Part shown: positions 1 to 7,667 of the stretch, piece by piece | How positions within the stretch are numbered: position 1 is the first letter of the stretch | How the letters are laid out: each line of letters opens with the position of its first letter | NCBI GenBank assembly: GCA_035549175.1 | Contig: DASZRL010000034.1 | Span: forward strand, 1 to 14,309 | From: DASTSN01 sp035549175 | GTDB taxonomy: Bacteria > Bacteroidota > Bacteroidia > Chitinophagales > Chitinophagaceae | Length of the DNA: 14,309 nt | Reading direction: 5' to 3' | Translations under genes and position numbers: made by a program | The notes under the pieces: model-generated | Database searches by the model: none | Told to the model about the DNA's origin: nothing | Seen by the model: only the letters and a program-made list of their open reading frames with translations

Positions 1-96
1 GATCAGGGATGGTACCAGGGTGCGAAACTACGGCAATTGCCCGGGTTGCGGGTAAGGGCCGGCAGGGGGGTACCGGGGGGGTAGGATGATTTGTCC

Positions 97-123
97 GGGC
101 CGGCTCAAAATAAATCCCGGCCC
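97..123. terminator. GC-rich hairpin, possible terminator of an upstream gene
   Basis: A perfect 7-bp inverted repeat (GGGCCGG at 97-103, CCGGCCC at 117-123) encloses a 13-nt AT-rich loop. No clear T-tract follows on either strand, so a terminator role is only a guess. No convincing gene end is visible in positions 1-96. Confidence 0.25.
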
Positions 124-171
124 CCGTCGTTCTTACCCCGAAGCCAGGCCCGGGAGACCGCCGCCGCAGAC

Positions 172-192
172 CCTGTCCGGGGGGTGGACAGG
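172..192. other. Perfect 7-bp hairpin upstream of mreB
   Basis: CCTGTCC (172-178) and GGACAGG (186-192) form a perfect stem around a 7-nt G-rich loop. It lies just before the candidate mreB promoter. It could end upstream transcription or be an operator. No T-tract follows. Confidence 0.3.
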
Positions 193-226
193 ATGGTTCC
201 AGCTGTTGACTGGCAAGGCTTTCCGC

Positions 227-259
227 TTTGTTATTTCAAATTATTTCCGCGTACTTTGC
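227..259 (+). promoter_or_regulatory. Candidate Bacteroidota-type promoter of the mre operon
   Basis: TTTG at 227-230, a 21-nt spacer, then TACTTTGC at 252-259 resembles the Bacteroidota -33 TTTG / -7 TAnnTTTG pattern, though the -7 match is imperfect. It sits 24 nt before the mreB ATG and immediately follows the GC-rich upstream stretch. This is the most plausible start of transcription for the rod-shape operon. Confidence 0.4.
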
Positions 260-283
260 AGGCATTAAATCCAATCCGAACAA

Positions 284-1309
284 ATGGGACTTTTTAACTG
301 GTTCACACAAGAAATCGCTATTGACCTAGGTACCGCCAACACCCTGATCATACATAATGACGAAGTGGTCGTAAACGAACCGAGCATCGTAGCCCTCAAC
401 CGAAATAATCCCAAGGAAGTGCTGGCCGTGGGCAAGCGCGCCCTGATGATGCATGAAAAGACCCATGAAAGCATCCGCACGGTCCGCCCCCTCAAGGATG
501 GAGTGATCGCGGATTTCAACGCAGCCGAGCTCATGATCCGGGAAATGATCAAGATGATCTATCCCAAAAAGCCGTTGTTCCCGCCCAGCTGGCGCATGAT
601 GATATGTATACCGTCCTCTATCACGGAAGTGGAGAAACGGGCCGTTCGCGACAGTGCCGAACAGGCGGGGGCCAAGGAGGTCTACCTGATCCATGAACCC
701 ATGGCAGCCGCCCTGGGGATCGGCATAGACGTGGAAGAGCCCGTCGGAAATATGATCATAGACATCGGAGGCGGTACCACGGGCATCACCGTAATCGCCC
801 TGGCAGGCATAGTCTGTGACCAGTCCATCCGCATTGCCGGTGACGAGTTTACCGCCGATATCATGGAGGCGCTTCGCCGTTATCACAGCCTGCTGATCGG
901 GGAACGGACGGCCGAGCAGATCAAGATCAATATCGGGGCGGCCATGAAGGACCTGGATAATCCCCCGGACGACATTCCGGTAAATGGCCGTGACCTGGTC
1001 ACCGGGATTCCCAAGCAGATCATGGTAAGCTACCAGGAGATTGCCGAAGCCCTGGATAAAAGCATTTTCAAGATTGAGGAAGCGATCCTCAAGGCCCTGG
1101 AGCAGACGCCTCCCGAACTCGCCGCTGATATATACCGCCGCGGCCTTTATCTCACCGGGGGCGGAGCCCTGCTGCGCGGACTCGACAAGCGGCTGAGCCA
1201 GAAGATCAAACTTCCGGTCCACGTGGCCGACGACCCGCTGAAGAGCGTGGTGCGCGGAACCGGTATCGCGCTTAAAAATTACGACCGCTACCCCTTCGTC
1301 ATGCGATAG
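284..1309 (+). CDS. mreB: Rod shape-determining protein MreB
   Basis: Bacterial actin homologue that forms membrane-bound filaments and orients the elongation machinery (MreC, MreD, PBP2, RodA). The 341-residue protein is normal length for the family. The actin-fold nucleotide motifs are present in order: IDLGTAN (residues 13-19, phosphate 1), IDIGGGTTG starting near residue 159 (phosphate 2) and LTGGGALLRG near residues 290-299 (adenosine motif). The N-terminus MGLFNWF is short and hydrophobic, fitting the amphipathic membrane anchor typical of MreB. The ATG at 284 starts the conserved N-terminus directly, with no strong Shine-Dalgarno sequence. It is the first gene of the mre-mrd cluster; mreC begins 74 nt downstream. 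Identification is secure from the motifs and synteny. Confidence 0.97.
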   Translation: MGLFNWFTQEIAIDLGTANTLIIHNDEVVVNEPSIVALNRNNPKEVLAVGKRALMMHEKTHESIRTVRPLKDGVIADFNAAELMIREMIKMIYPKKPLFPPSWRMMICIPSSITEVEKRAVRDSAEQAGAKEVYLIHEPMAAALGIGIDVEEPVGNMIIDIGGGTTGITVIALAGIVCDQSIRIAGDEFTADIMEALRRYHSLLIGERTAEQIKINIGAAMKDLDNPPDDIPVNGRDLVTGIPKQIMVSYQEIAEALDKSIFKIEEAILKALEQTPPELAADIYRRGLYLTGGGALLRGLDKRLSQKIKLPVHVADDPLKSVVRGTGIALKNYDRYPFVMR

Positions 1310-1383
1310 GGGCTGTCCGATATTGGAAGAACGCGGGCCGGCGGCCCCGGGCGGCCGACCCCAGTCCTTAAGTCTCCAGATTG

Positions 1384-2259
1384 ATGCGTAACGTATTTCT
1401 GTTCATCCGGCGCTATTTCACCCTGTTGTTCTTCCTGGCTTTGCAGGGAACCGCGCTCTGGTTCCTGTTCACCTATAACCGGTTTCACCGCGCCGTAGGC
1501 CTGGGGATGGCCAACGAGATCACGGGATGGACCAATGCCCGGTATGCCCGGGTGGACCGTTATTTCCATCTGAAGGAGGAAAATGCCCGGGTGCACCGTA
1601 TGAATGATTCCCTGCTGAACCTGCTTCACGGGGCCTTTCTTTTTCCGGATACGACGGTAAAGTCGGTGGTTGATACCACCCGGTATGATTCACTGCGGGG
1701 ATACCGGCACTATCTGTACCGGGATGCCCGGGTGGTGAACAATTCCGTGAACAGCGACCGGAACTATATCCAGCTGGACCGGGGGGCCACCGGGGGTATC
1801 CGCGACAACATGGCGGTCGTGGGTTCAGACGGGAGTGCGGTGGGCATCGTGGTCAATGTCAGCCCCCATTTCAGCCAGGTCATGAGCCTGCTGCATGTAC
1901 AGAACAAGGTGAACGCTTCCCTGAAGGGAAGCGGGGAGTTTGGTACGGTGGAATGGGATGGGAAGGACCCCCGGTTCCTGACCCTCAGAAACCTGCCCAA
2001 GAGCATCCAGGTACATAAGGGGGATACGGTCATCACCAGCGCCTATTCCTATAGTTTTCCGCCGGGTTACCTGATCGGAACGATCGCCGAAATCGTAGCC
2101 GACAACAGCACCGGCTTTTATGTGCTGAAGGTCAGAACGGCGGCCAATTTCTACAACCTGCAGCAGGTTCATGTGATCGAAAACCTGCAGCGTGACGAAC
2201 AGGTGCAGCTGGCGGAGGACACGAAAAAGAAAATTGAAGAACCGCAAAAACAACGATAA
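1384..2259 (+). CDS. mreC: Rod shape-determining protein MreC
   Basis: Bitopic membrane protein that links MreB to the periplasmic synthases and activates PBP2. The 291 residues comprise a short cytoplasmic N-terminus, one hydrophobic segment at about residues 4-30, a coiled-coil-like stretch (roughly 40-75) and the beta-rich MreC core. The core includes RGATGGIRDNMAV and VGIVVNVSPHFSQVM, the typical MreC signature region. A charged Lys/Glu/Gln tail follows. An in-frame TTG lies one codon earlier at 1381, but the ATG at 1384 is the more likely start. The stop is directly followed by the mreD start codon, so the two are probably translationally coupled. Confidence 0.95.
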   Translation: MRNVFLFIRRYFTLLFFLALQGTALWFLFTYNRFHRAVGLGMANEITGWTNARYARVDRYFHLKEENARVHRMNDSLLNLLHGAFLFPDTTVKSVVDTTRYDSLRGYRHYLYRDARVVNNSVNSDRNYIQLDRGATGGIRDNMAVVGSDGSAVGIVVNVSPHFSQVMSLLHVQNKVNASLKGSGEFGTVEWDGKDPRFLTLRNLPKSIQVHKGDTVITSAYSYSFPPGYLIGTIAEIVADNSTGFYVLKVRTAANFYNLQQVHVIENLQRDEQVQLAEDTKKKIEEPQKQR

Positions 2260-2793
2260 GTGAGTGACCTGGTAAGAAACATAGTCCGGTTCCTGGCCTT
2301 CCTGCTCGTTCAGGTGTATGTGCTTAACAAGGTGCCCCATCTGCACCGGTTCATTACCCCGTCCCTGTATTTTCTGTTCATTCTCTGGCTGCCCTTTTCC
2401 GTGAACCGCATGGGCCTGCTCCTCGTCGGATTTTTCACGGGGCTCTCCCTGGACTATTTTTCCATGACCATGGGCCTCCATGCCGCAGCCTGTACGCTCA
2501 TCGCCTACCTGCGTCCCTTTGTGATCTCCGTACTCACCCCCAAGGATTCCGCCGAATTCAACTACCGGGAGCCCTCCCCCCGGGCCATGGGCTGGACACC
2601 CTACCTGGTTTATGTTCTGATCCTGACGGTTTTTCACCATACCTACCTGCTCTTCCTGGAATGGCTGCAATTCGGTAGCCTCCTGGAGTTCCTGGTCCGG
2701 ATTGTTTCCATGACGGGGGTCAGCCTGCTGCTGGTCATCACGGTGGAGCTGCTCTTTCCGCGCAAGCTCAAATTCCGGACGAACACGGCCTGA
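2260..2793 (+). CDS. mreD: Rod shape-determining protein MreD
   Basis: Small integral membrane protein of the elongasome, 177 residues. It is almost entirely hydrophobic, with about five or six membrane segments, as expected for MreD. Sequence conservation in this family is weak, so the call rests largely on topology, size and position between mreC and mrdA. The start is a GTG immediately after the mreC TAA with no spacer, which indicates translational coupling. A 92-nt gap follows before mrdA and contains a possible internal promoter. Confidence 0.9.
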   Translation: MSDLVRNIVRFLAFLLVQVYVLNKVPHLHRFITPSLYFLFILWLPFSVNRMGLLLVGFFTGLSLDYFSMTMGLHAAACTLIAYLRPFVISVLTPKDSAEFNYREPSPRAMGWTPYLVYVLILTVFHHTYLLFLEWLQFGSLLEFLVRIVSMTGVSLLLVITVELLFPRKLKFRTNTA

Positions 2794-2843
2794 AATTCTT
2801 ACATAATTTTCCCGGCGGATGGCCGAAAAGCCCAATCGCATCG

Positions 2844-2851
2844 TAGCTTTG
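2844..2851 (+). promoter_or_regulatory. Candidate internal -7 element upstream of mrdA
   Basis: TAGCTTTG at 2844-2851 matches TAnnTTTG exactly and lies 34 nt before the mrdA ATG, in the longest non-coding gap after mreC. No good -33 TTTG is visible at the usual spacing, so this may be a weak or chance match. If real, PBP2 and RodA could be expressed separately from MreBCD. Confidence 0.35.
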
Positions 2852-2885
2852 AGGAAATTTCCACCTATACCGGTCCGCTCCGTTT

Positions 2886-4988
2886 ATGCCTGTGTTTAAC
2901 CAATCTAGAAGCCGTATTATCCGCCTGCTTTTCCTGGTAACCTTCGTGATCATCGTAGCCCAGTTGTTTCACCTGCAGGTGCTTTCAGGCAAGTACAAGC
3001 GGCTGGCGGAGGCCAATGCCATCTTCGAAAAGCGGATCTATCCAACCCGGGGCATCATCTTTGACCGCAAGGGGCGGGCCATCCTCAACAATACCCTGAT
3101 GTTCGACCTGATGGTAACGCCCTCGGAAGTCCGGGGTATTGACACGGCCCTTTTCTGCCGGCTGCTGGAAATCGATACCGCGGAATTCCGCAAGCGGATG
3201 GTCGATGCCCGGCTGAAGAACGGACCCTACCGTCCCTCGGTCTTCGAGGACCTGCTGACGCCGGAAAAATATGCCAGGCTCGACGAGAATATCTGGCGGT
3301 TCGGCAACGGATTTTACCTCCAGGAGCGCCCGGTCCGCACCTACCCCTACAACTCCGCCGCCCATATCCTGGGTTATATCAACGAGGTGGACACCAGCCT
3401 GGTCAACCGGTCCAACGGTTTTTACCAGCCGGGCGACTATGCGGGGCGGTCCGGCCTGGAGCAGTATTATGAAACCGTGCTTCGCGGCCAGCGGGGTATC
3501 CAGTACTGGATCAAGGACAACAAGAACCGGCTCGTGGGCCGCTGGGCGGGTGGTACGGCAGATACGGCCGCCGTGGCGGGCCGCAACCTGCATACGTATG
3601 TCGATATCGAGCTGCAGCAGCTGGCCGAGAAACTGCTGACTAATAAGATTGGCGCCATTGTGGCGCTGGAACCCAAGACCGGTGGTATCCTGGCCATGGC
3701 CTCCGCACCGGATTACAACCCCAATGACCTGACCGGCCCCAACAAGCGCAAGAACTACGGCCGGCTTGTCCTGGACGTGAGCCGCCCCCTGTTTAACCGG
3801 GCGATCAAGGGGCAGTACCCCGGTGGGTCCACCTACAAGCCCCTGGGGGCCCTGATCGGGCTGGACGAAGGCGTGATCACGCCGGCCAGCGGCTATCCCT
3901 GCCGCGGTGTTTACTATGGCTGCAACCGGCCCCTGAAGTGTACCGAAAAATTTGCCGGCCATGCGGACAACCTGCGTCTGGCGATCGCCTGGTCCTGTAA
4001 CTCGTTTTTCAGCGACGTGCTTAAAAAGACCATCGATAACCCCGCTTACCGCAACCCCCGTATAGGCCTGACCCGCTGGAAGCAATACTGCAATGCCTTC
4101 GGATACGGGCACCGCCTGGGGGTGGATCTGCCCAGCGAGGACGGCGGGAATATTCCCGACACGACTGCCTATGACAAGGAGTACCGCGGCCTGTGGAACT
4201 CCTGCACGATGGTGGGAGGCGGCCTGGGCATCGGCCAGGATAAAATGCTGGTCACGCCCCTGCAGATCGCCAATGCCATCTGCATCGTGGCCAATAAGGG
4301 CTATTATTATGTTCCCCACTTCGTGGAACGGATCGATGGCGAAACAGACCAGGACACCGTATTGGTGGGCAAGTTCCGCCGCAAGCACGAGGTGCTGACC
4401 CATATATCCGACAGTGCGTACAATATTGTTATGGACGGGATGGAGGATGTGACCGTCAAGGGTACGGCAGCCGGCATACCGAAGATCCCCGGCATCAGCA
4501 TCTGCGCCAAGACCGGTACCGCGGAAAACAAGAAAGTGATCGACGGCCAGGCCGTAAAACTCAAGGACCACTCGCTGTTTGTTTGCTTCGCCCCGAGGGA
4601 AAACCCCAGGATAGCCGTTGCCGTGATCGTGGAGAACGGCGGCATGGGCGCCACCTGGGCAGGCCCCATGGCCTACCTGATGGTGGAAAAGTACCTGACG
4701 GACTCTCTGCGGGCCGACCGTGCCAAGGAAGCAGACCGGATCGCTGCGGCTAACCTGTTACCCAGCTACCTTACCCGGGAGCAGTTCCGGGAGGATTCCA
4801 TCCGGGCCTTCAAATGGTTTCAGATGACCCGGGACAGCAGCTACATTGAAAAATATGTCGTCGTCCCCGCCGCCGGGCGGTCCGGATCCGGCCGGCCCGG
4901 ACCCGCCCGGGTGCCGGACAGGATGCTGGCAGCCTGGCTGCCGCAGCGGAGTGAGCCAGCCAAAAAAATCCGCACCCCGCATACATGA
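2886..4988 (+). CDS. mrdA: Penicillin-binding protein 2 (peptidoglycan D,D-transpeptidase)
   Basis: Class B PBP that cross-links new lateral-wall peptidoglycan in partnership with RodA. The 700-residue chain has an N-terminal membrane anchor (about residues 11-32). The conserved pedestal segment YPTRGIIFDRKG follows near residue 52. The C-terminal transpeptidase domain carries all three catalytic motifs: STYK with nucleophile Ser315, SCN (Ser370-Asn372) and KTG (Lys542-Gly544). The C-terminal tail after the catalytic domain is rich in Gly, Pro and Arg and looks unstructured. The last codons overlap the rodA start as ATGA, so the pair is translationally coupled, as expected for a PBP2-SEDS pair. 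Family members range from about 600 to 700 residues. The call is secure. Confidence 0.96.
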   Translation: MPVFNQSRSRIIRLLFLVTFVIIVAQLFHLQVLSGKYKRLAEANAIFEKRIYPTRGIIFDRKGRAILNNTLMFDLMVTPSEVRGIDTALFCRLLEIDTAEFRKRMVDARLKNGPYRPSVFEDLLTPEKYARLDENIWRFGNGFYLQERPVRTYPYNSAAHILGYINEVDTSLVNRSNGFYQPGDYAGRSGLEQYYETVLRGQRGIQYWIKDNKNRLVGRWAGGTADTAAVAGRNLHTYVDIELQQLAEKLLTNKIGAIVALEPKTGGILAMASAPDYNPNDLTGPNKRKNYGRLVLDVSRPLFNRAIKGQYPGGSTYKPLGALIGLDEGVITPASGYPCRGVYYGCNRPLKCTEKFAGHADNLRLAIAWSCNSFFSDVLKKTIDNPAYRNPRIGLTRWKQYCNAFGYGHRLGVDLPSEDGGNIPDTTAYDKEYRGLWNSCTMVGGGLGIGQDKMLVTPLQIANAICIVANKGYYYVPHFVERIDGETDQDTVLVGKFRRKHEVLTHISDSAYNIVMDGMEDVTVKGTAAGIPKIPGISICAKTGTAENKKVIDGQAVKLKDHSLFVCFAPRENPRIAVAVIVENGGMGATWAGPMAYLMVEKYLTDSLRADRAKEADRIAAANLLPSYLTREQFREDSIRAFKWFQMTRDSSYIEKYVVVPAAGRSGSGRPGPARVPDRMLAAWLPQRSEPAKKIRTPHT

Positions 4989-6322
4989 ACCAGCGCAATC
5001 CCGGCATATCGAAAGGAGTGGATGCCAGCCTGATCTGGATCTACCTGCTGCTGGTGGGCATCGGGCTCACCGCCATATTCGCAGCTACTTATAAAGAAGG
5101 AGACCCGGTCGTCCAGAGCTTCCTGCGGTTCCATACCGACTACAGCAAGCAGTTTTATTATTTTGTCGCCGCGGCCCTGGCCGGCCTTTTCATACTGCTC
5201 ACGGACAGCAAATTTTTTACGGCAACCGCCAACCTCTGGTACCTGTTCGGCCTCCTGCTGCTGCTGCTGGTATTCCCCTTTCATTCCAGCGTGAAGGGGA
5301 CCGAATCCATCATCCGCCTGGGGGGTATCCAGTTCCAGCCGGCCGAATTCTGCAAAATCAGCGTGGCCCTGGCCCTCGCCAAATACCTGTCCCTGCCGGA
5401 AACCGATTTTTCCCGGACGCGCTCCCAGCTGATCGCGGCTGGCATTGCCCTGTTCCCGGCTGTCCTGACGGTACTTCAGAAAGAGACCGGACTGGCCCTG
5501 GTGTATTGCGCCTTTTTCATTGTAATGTACCGGGAGGGACTTCCCTCCGTGGTCCTGATTGTAGGATTTTCCCTCGCGGCCCTGGTCGTGGCTACCCTGG
5601 TGGTGGAAAAAAACACCCTGGCGATCGCGCTGACCTGCATCGCGGCCGCAGCCGTTTACTTCCTAAGGCGCCAGATCCGGCGCAACCGGTCCCTGCTTTT
5701 CCTCATCCTGCTGCTCTGGCTTGGCTGCACGGGGATCCAGCGCTTTGGGGTGCCCTTCCTTTTCAAGCACGTGCTGCAGCGCCACCAGGTAGAACGCATT
5801 TACAGTACGATCGGCAAGGACGTGCCCGAGGAATACCTCAAGGAAAGCCAGGTGGAGGAGAATGCCCCGGTCCGGAAGAATACGGCCGACTATAATGTGA
5901 AGCAGTCCAAGATCGCCATCGGCAGCGGCCAGATCTTTGGCAAGGGGCTGCTGAAGGGTACCCAGACCCGCTATGATTTTGTGCCGGAGCAGCGTACCGA
6001 CTTCATATTCTGCACTATCGGGGAAGGGTTCGGCTTTTTGGGAAGCGTGCTCCTACTGGGTATTTACCTGGTCCTGCTATTCCGCATCGTCACCCTGGCC
6101 GAGCGGCAGCGCAGCGTTTTCAGCCGCTGTTATGCTTATGGGGTGGCCGCCGTATTTTTCTTCCACATCACCATCAACATTGCCATGGCGGTGGGCCTGG
6201 CCCCGGTCATCGGGATCCCGCTTCCCTTTATCAGCTACGGGGGTACCTCCCTGCTGACCTTTACCATCCTGCTGTTTATCCTGATCCGGCTGGACGCCGA
6301 CCGGCAGATGGTGCTTCGCTGA
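4985..6322 (+). CDS. rodA: SEDS peptidoglycan glycosyltransferase RodA
   Basis: Polytopic membrane enzyme that polymerises lipid II into glycan strands for cell elongation, working with PBP2. SEDS hallmarks are visible: FVPEQRTDFIF, with the conserved catalytic-type aspartate at residue 339, and GIPLPFISYGGTS at residues 410-422. At 445 residues it is longer than the roughly 370-residue Escherichia coli protein. The extra length includes a charged loop at about residues 260-315 just before the catalytic loop, which I recall as common in Bacteroidota RodA. The ATG overlaps the mrdA stop by 4 nt. It is the last elongasome gene; the hydrolase gene starts 42 nt further on. Confidence 0.95.
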   Translation: MNQRNPGISKGVDASLIWIYLLLVGIGLTAIFAATYKEGDPVVQSFLRFHTDYSKQFYYFVAAALAGLFILLTDSKFFTATANLWYLFGLLLLLLVFPFHSSVKGTESIIRLGGIQFQPAEFCKISVALALAKYLSLPETDFSRTRSQLIAAGIALFPAVLTVLQKETGLALVYCAFFIVMYREGLPSVVLIVGFSLAALVVATLVVEKNTLAIALTCIAAAAVYFLRRQIRRNRSLLFLILLLWLGCTGIQRFGVPFLFKHVLQRHQVERIYSTIGKDVPEEYLKESQVEENAPVRKNTADYNVKQSKIAIGSGQIFGKGLLKGTQTRYDFVPEQRTDFIFCTIGEGFGFLGSVLLLGIYLVLLFRIVTLAERQRSVFSRCYAYGVAAVFFFHITINIAMAVGLAPVIGIPLPFISYGGTSLLTFTILLFILIRLDADRQMVLR

Positions 6323-6352
6323 CCGGCTGCAGGATATTCCCGCCAATTGCCT

Positions 6353-6360
6353 CAACTTTG
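6353..6360 (+). promoter_or_regulatory. Possible -7 element directly before the hydrolase ATG
   Basis: CAACTTTG at 6353-6360 matches TAnnTTTG at all but the first defined base and ends only 4 nt before the ATG at 6365. If used, the transcript would be leaderless or nearly so. Read-through from rodA is an equally plausible source of expression. Confidence 0.25.
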
Positions 6361-6364
6361 CGTC

Positions 6365-7135
6365 ATGGAAATCATACCCCTTTCGGAAGGCACCTTCACC
6401 ATTGACCGGAGCAAGCTGTTCGTACCCTTTGACCTGCAGGCAGATGACCTCCAGCAACGGACTACGGGAAGCCTGCTGGTGGAGATACAGCCGTTCCTGG
6501 TGCGTCTGGGGGAGGAGGTGCTCTTGCTGGACACCGGGCTGGGTTTTGAACGGGACGGGCAGCTTCAGCTGCACGGAAACCTGCGTCGCCAGGGCGTGGA
6601 GCCCGGGGACGTAACCCGCGTCCTGCTCACCCACCTCCATAAGGACCACGCCGGCGGCGTCAGCCGGGAGGACCGGCTGACCAGCCGGCGGGAGCTTAGT
6701 TTTCCCAATGCCACCTATTATATCCAGGAGCGCGAACTCGAATTTGCCCTGGAGCGGGGGTTGCCTTCCTTTATCCCGGCCGAACTGGAGATGCTGCACG
6801 AGGCATCCCGGGTCCACTGGCTGCGCCAGGATGCGGGATGGATCGACGGATTCATCCGCTACCAGCTTACCGGAGCCCATGCTCCCTTCCACCAGGTGTT
6901 CTGGATTCAAGGGGAGGGACAAACGATTTTTTTCGGAGGGGACGATGCTCCCCAGCTCCAGCAGATGAAGCACCGGTTTGTCGCCAAGTATGATTTTGAC
7001 GGGAAAAAAGCTGCCCAATTACGGCAGCAGTGGTGGCAGCAGGGAGAGGAAGAACAATGGACCTTTCTGTTCTATCATGATGTCCGCAACCCGCTCTGGT
7101 CCTTTCGCCAAACAGGTCCGGCGGCGGAAAAATAA
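6365..7135 (+). CDS. Metallo-beta-lactamase-fold metal-dependent hydrolase
   Basis: Predicted cytoplasmic hydrolase of the MBL superfamily, 256 residues from the ATG at 6365; no signal peptide is seen. The metal-binding signature HLHKDH lies at residues 90-95 (H90, H92, D94, H95), preceded by the typical LLLDTGLGF strand. A downstream GAHAPFHQ supplies the third-motif histidine, FFGGDD the bridging aspartate and FLFYHD the last histidine, so the dinuclear site looks complete. The substrate cannot be read from sequence; relatives include lactonases, phosphodiesterases and glyoxalase-II-like enzymes. An in-frame TTG at 6347 would add six residues, but the ATG gives the natural N-terminus. It sits 42 nt behind rodA on the same strand, perhaps as a read-through member of the morphogenesis operon. 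Confidence 0.85.
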   Translation: MEIIPLSEGTFTIDRSKLFVPFDLQADDLQQRTTGSLLVEIQPFLVRLGEEVLLLDTGLGFERDGQLQLHGNLRRQGVEPGDVTRVLLTHLHKDHAGGVSREDRLTSRRELSFPNATYYIQERELEFALERGLPSFIPAELEMLHEASRVHWLRQDAGWIDGFIRYQLTGAHAPFHQVFWIQGEGQTIFFGGDDAPQLQQMKHRFVAKYDFDGKKAAQLRQQWWQQGEEEQWTFLFYHDVRNPLWSFRQTGPAAEK

Positions 7136-7161
7136 AAGGCCCGCTCTGGAAAGAGCCGGCC
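7128..7161 (-). terminator. Rho-independent terminator of the sigma-factor operon
   Basis: Read on the minus strand, a 10-bp stem with one mismatch (7152-7161 pairing with 7138-7147, GGAA-type loop) is followed by TTTTATTTTT, the complement of 7128-7137. It lies about 65 nt after the last minus-strand gene. The U-tract template overlaps the final codons of the convergent hydrolase gene. On the + strand no T-tract follows, so it is directional for the minus operon. Confidence 0.8.
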
Positions 7162-7227
7162 GTTGCTAACCTATGAAAAACACCAAGTTCAAAGATATAC
7201 TAAAATTCCATTAGGAAACACAAATCT

Positions 7228-7650
7228 TTATTCAATTAGCGCACGAAACCGGCGCGGCCGCAATCCCTGGTCCTGGAGGCGTTCCTGCCGGAGCCGGCGG
7301 ACTTCCTGGATAAACCGTTCCTGATGGTCAAACACTTCGGCGCTGCGCTTCTCCCCAATAATCGTTTTAAACTCATCCCGGTAGCGCAATCGTAAATCTA
7401 CGATTCGCTGCTGTCGGGTCAGCAAAGGTTCCCCCCTGCTCTCCTGGAGGGTCTGGCGCCATTCCCGGAAATACCGGAGGAAAACGGGACTGAATTTTTC
7501 CGCTTCGGCCGGTGTAAGGTTCAGCCGCCGCTGGATATATTCATTCATTTTATCCCGGATCTTTTCATTCCCTTCGTTCTCATCCTGCTGGGCAAACAGG
7601 CCGGCCCCCGTCCATAAAAACAAACATACGATGAGCAATAATCTTTTCAT
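7228..7650 (-). CDS. Small secreted Spy/CpxP-like protein
   Basis: A 140-residue protein with a clear signal peptide (MKRLLLIVCLFLWTGAGLFA, cleavage near residues 20-21), so probably periplasmic. The mature part is highly charged, helical and rich in Arg, Glu and Gln. It has LTPAEAEKF at residues 45-53, which resembles the LTxxQ-type helices of Spy/CpxP and periplasmic heavy-metal sensor proteins. The family assignment is tentative because sequence identity in this group is low. An upstream ATG at 7668 overlaps the preceding stop by one base (TAATG) and would add six residues, so translational coupling is likely whichever start is used. It is the last gene of the sigma-factor operon, which suggests a role as the periplasmic sensor or effector of that pathway. 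Confidence 0.7.
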   Translation of the reverse strand: MKRLLLIVCLFLWTGAGLFAQQDENEGNEKIRDKMNEYIQRRLNLTPAEAEKFSPVFLRYFREWRQTLQESRGEPLLTRQQRIVDLRLRYRDEFKTIIGEKRSAEVFDHQERFIQEVRRLRQERLQDQGLRPRRFRALIE

Positions 7651-7667
7651 GTCCTGAATTATCCACA

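Noticed and set aside
86..297. Two short overlapping open frames upstream of mreB
   Set aside because: They overlap hairpins and the mreB start, are Pro/Arg-rich as expected from random GC-rich DNA, and show no similarity I recognise.
326..1222. 298-codon open frame antisense to mreB
   Set aside because: It is the complement of a strongly supported gene in GC-rich DNA; its composition is typical of a shadow frame and it shows no recognisable domain.
1334..1362. GC-rich palindromic stretch between mreB and mreC as a terminator
   Set aside because: Short stems can be drawn, but there is no T-tract and the next operon gene follows closely. At most it could modulate expression.
1825..2841. 338-codon open frame antisense to mreC and mreD
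   Set aside because: It crosses two real genes and their junction; the content is His/Gln/Gly-rich and resembles no protein family.
2985..4571. 528-codon open frame antisense to mrdA
   Set aside because: Long antisense frames are common in GC-rich genes. The opposite strand encodes all PBP2 catalytic motifs, and this frame is rich in Gly, Val and Ala without any domain signal.
6347..6364. TTG as start of the MBL-fold hydrolase
   Set aside because: It lies inside the promoter-like sequence and adds six residues without family support; the ATG at 6365 is the natural start.
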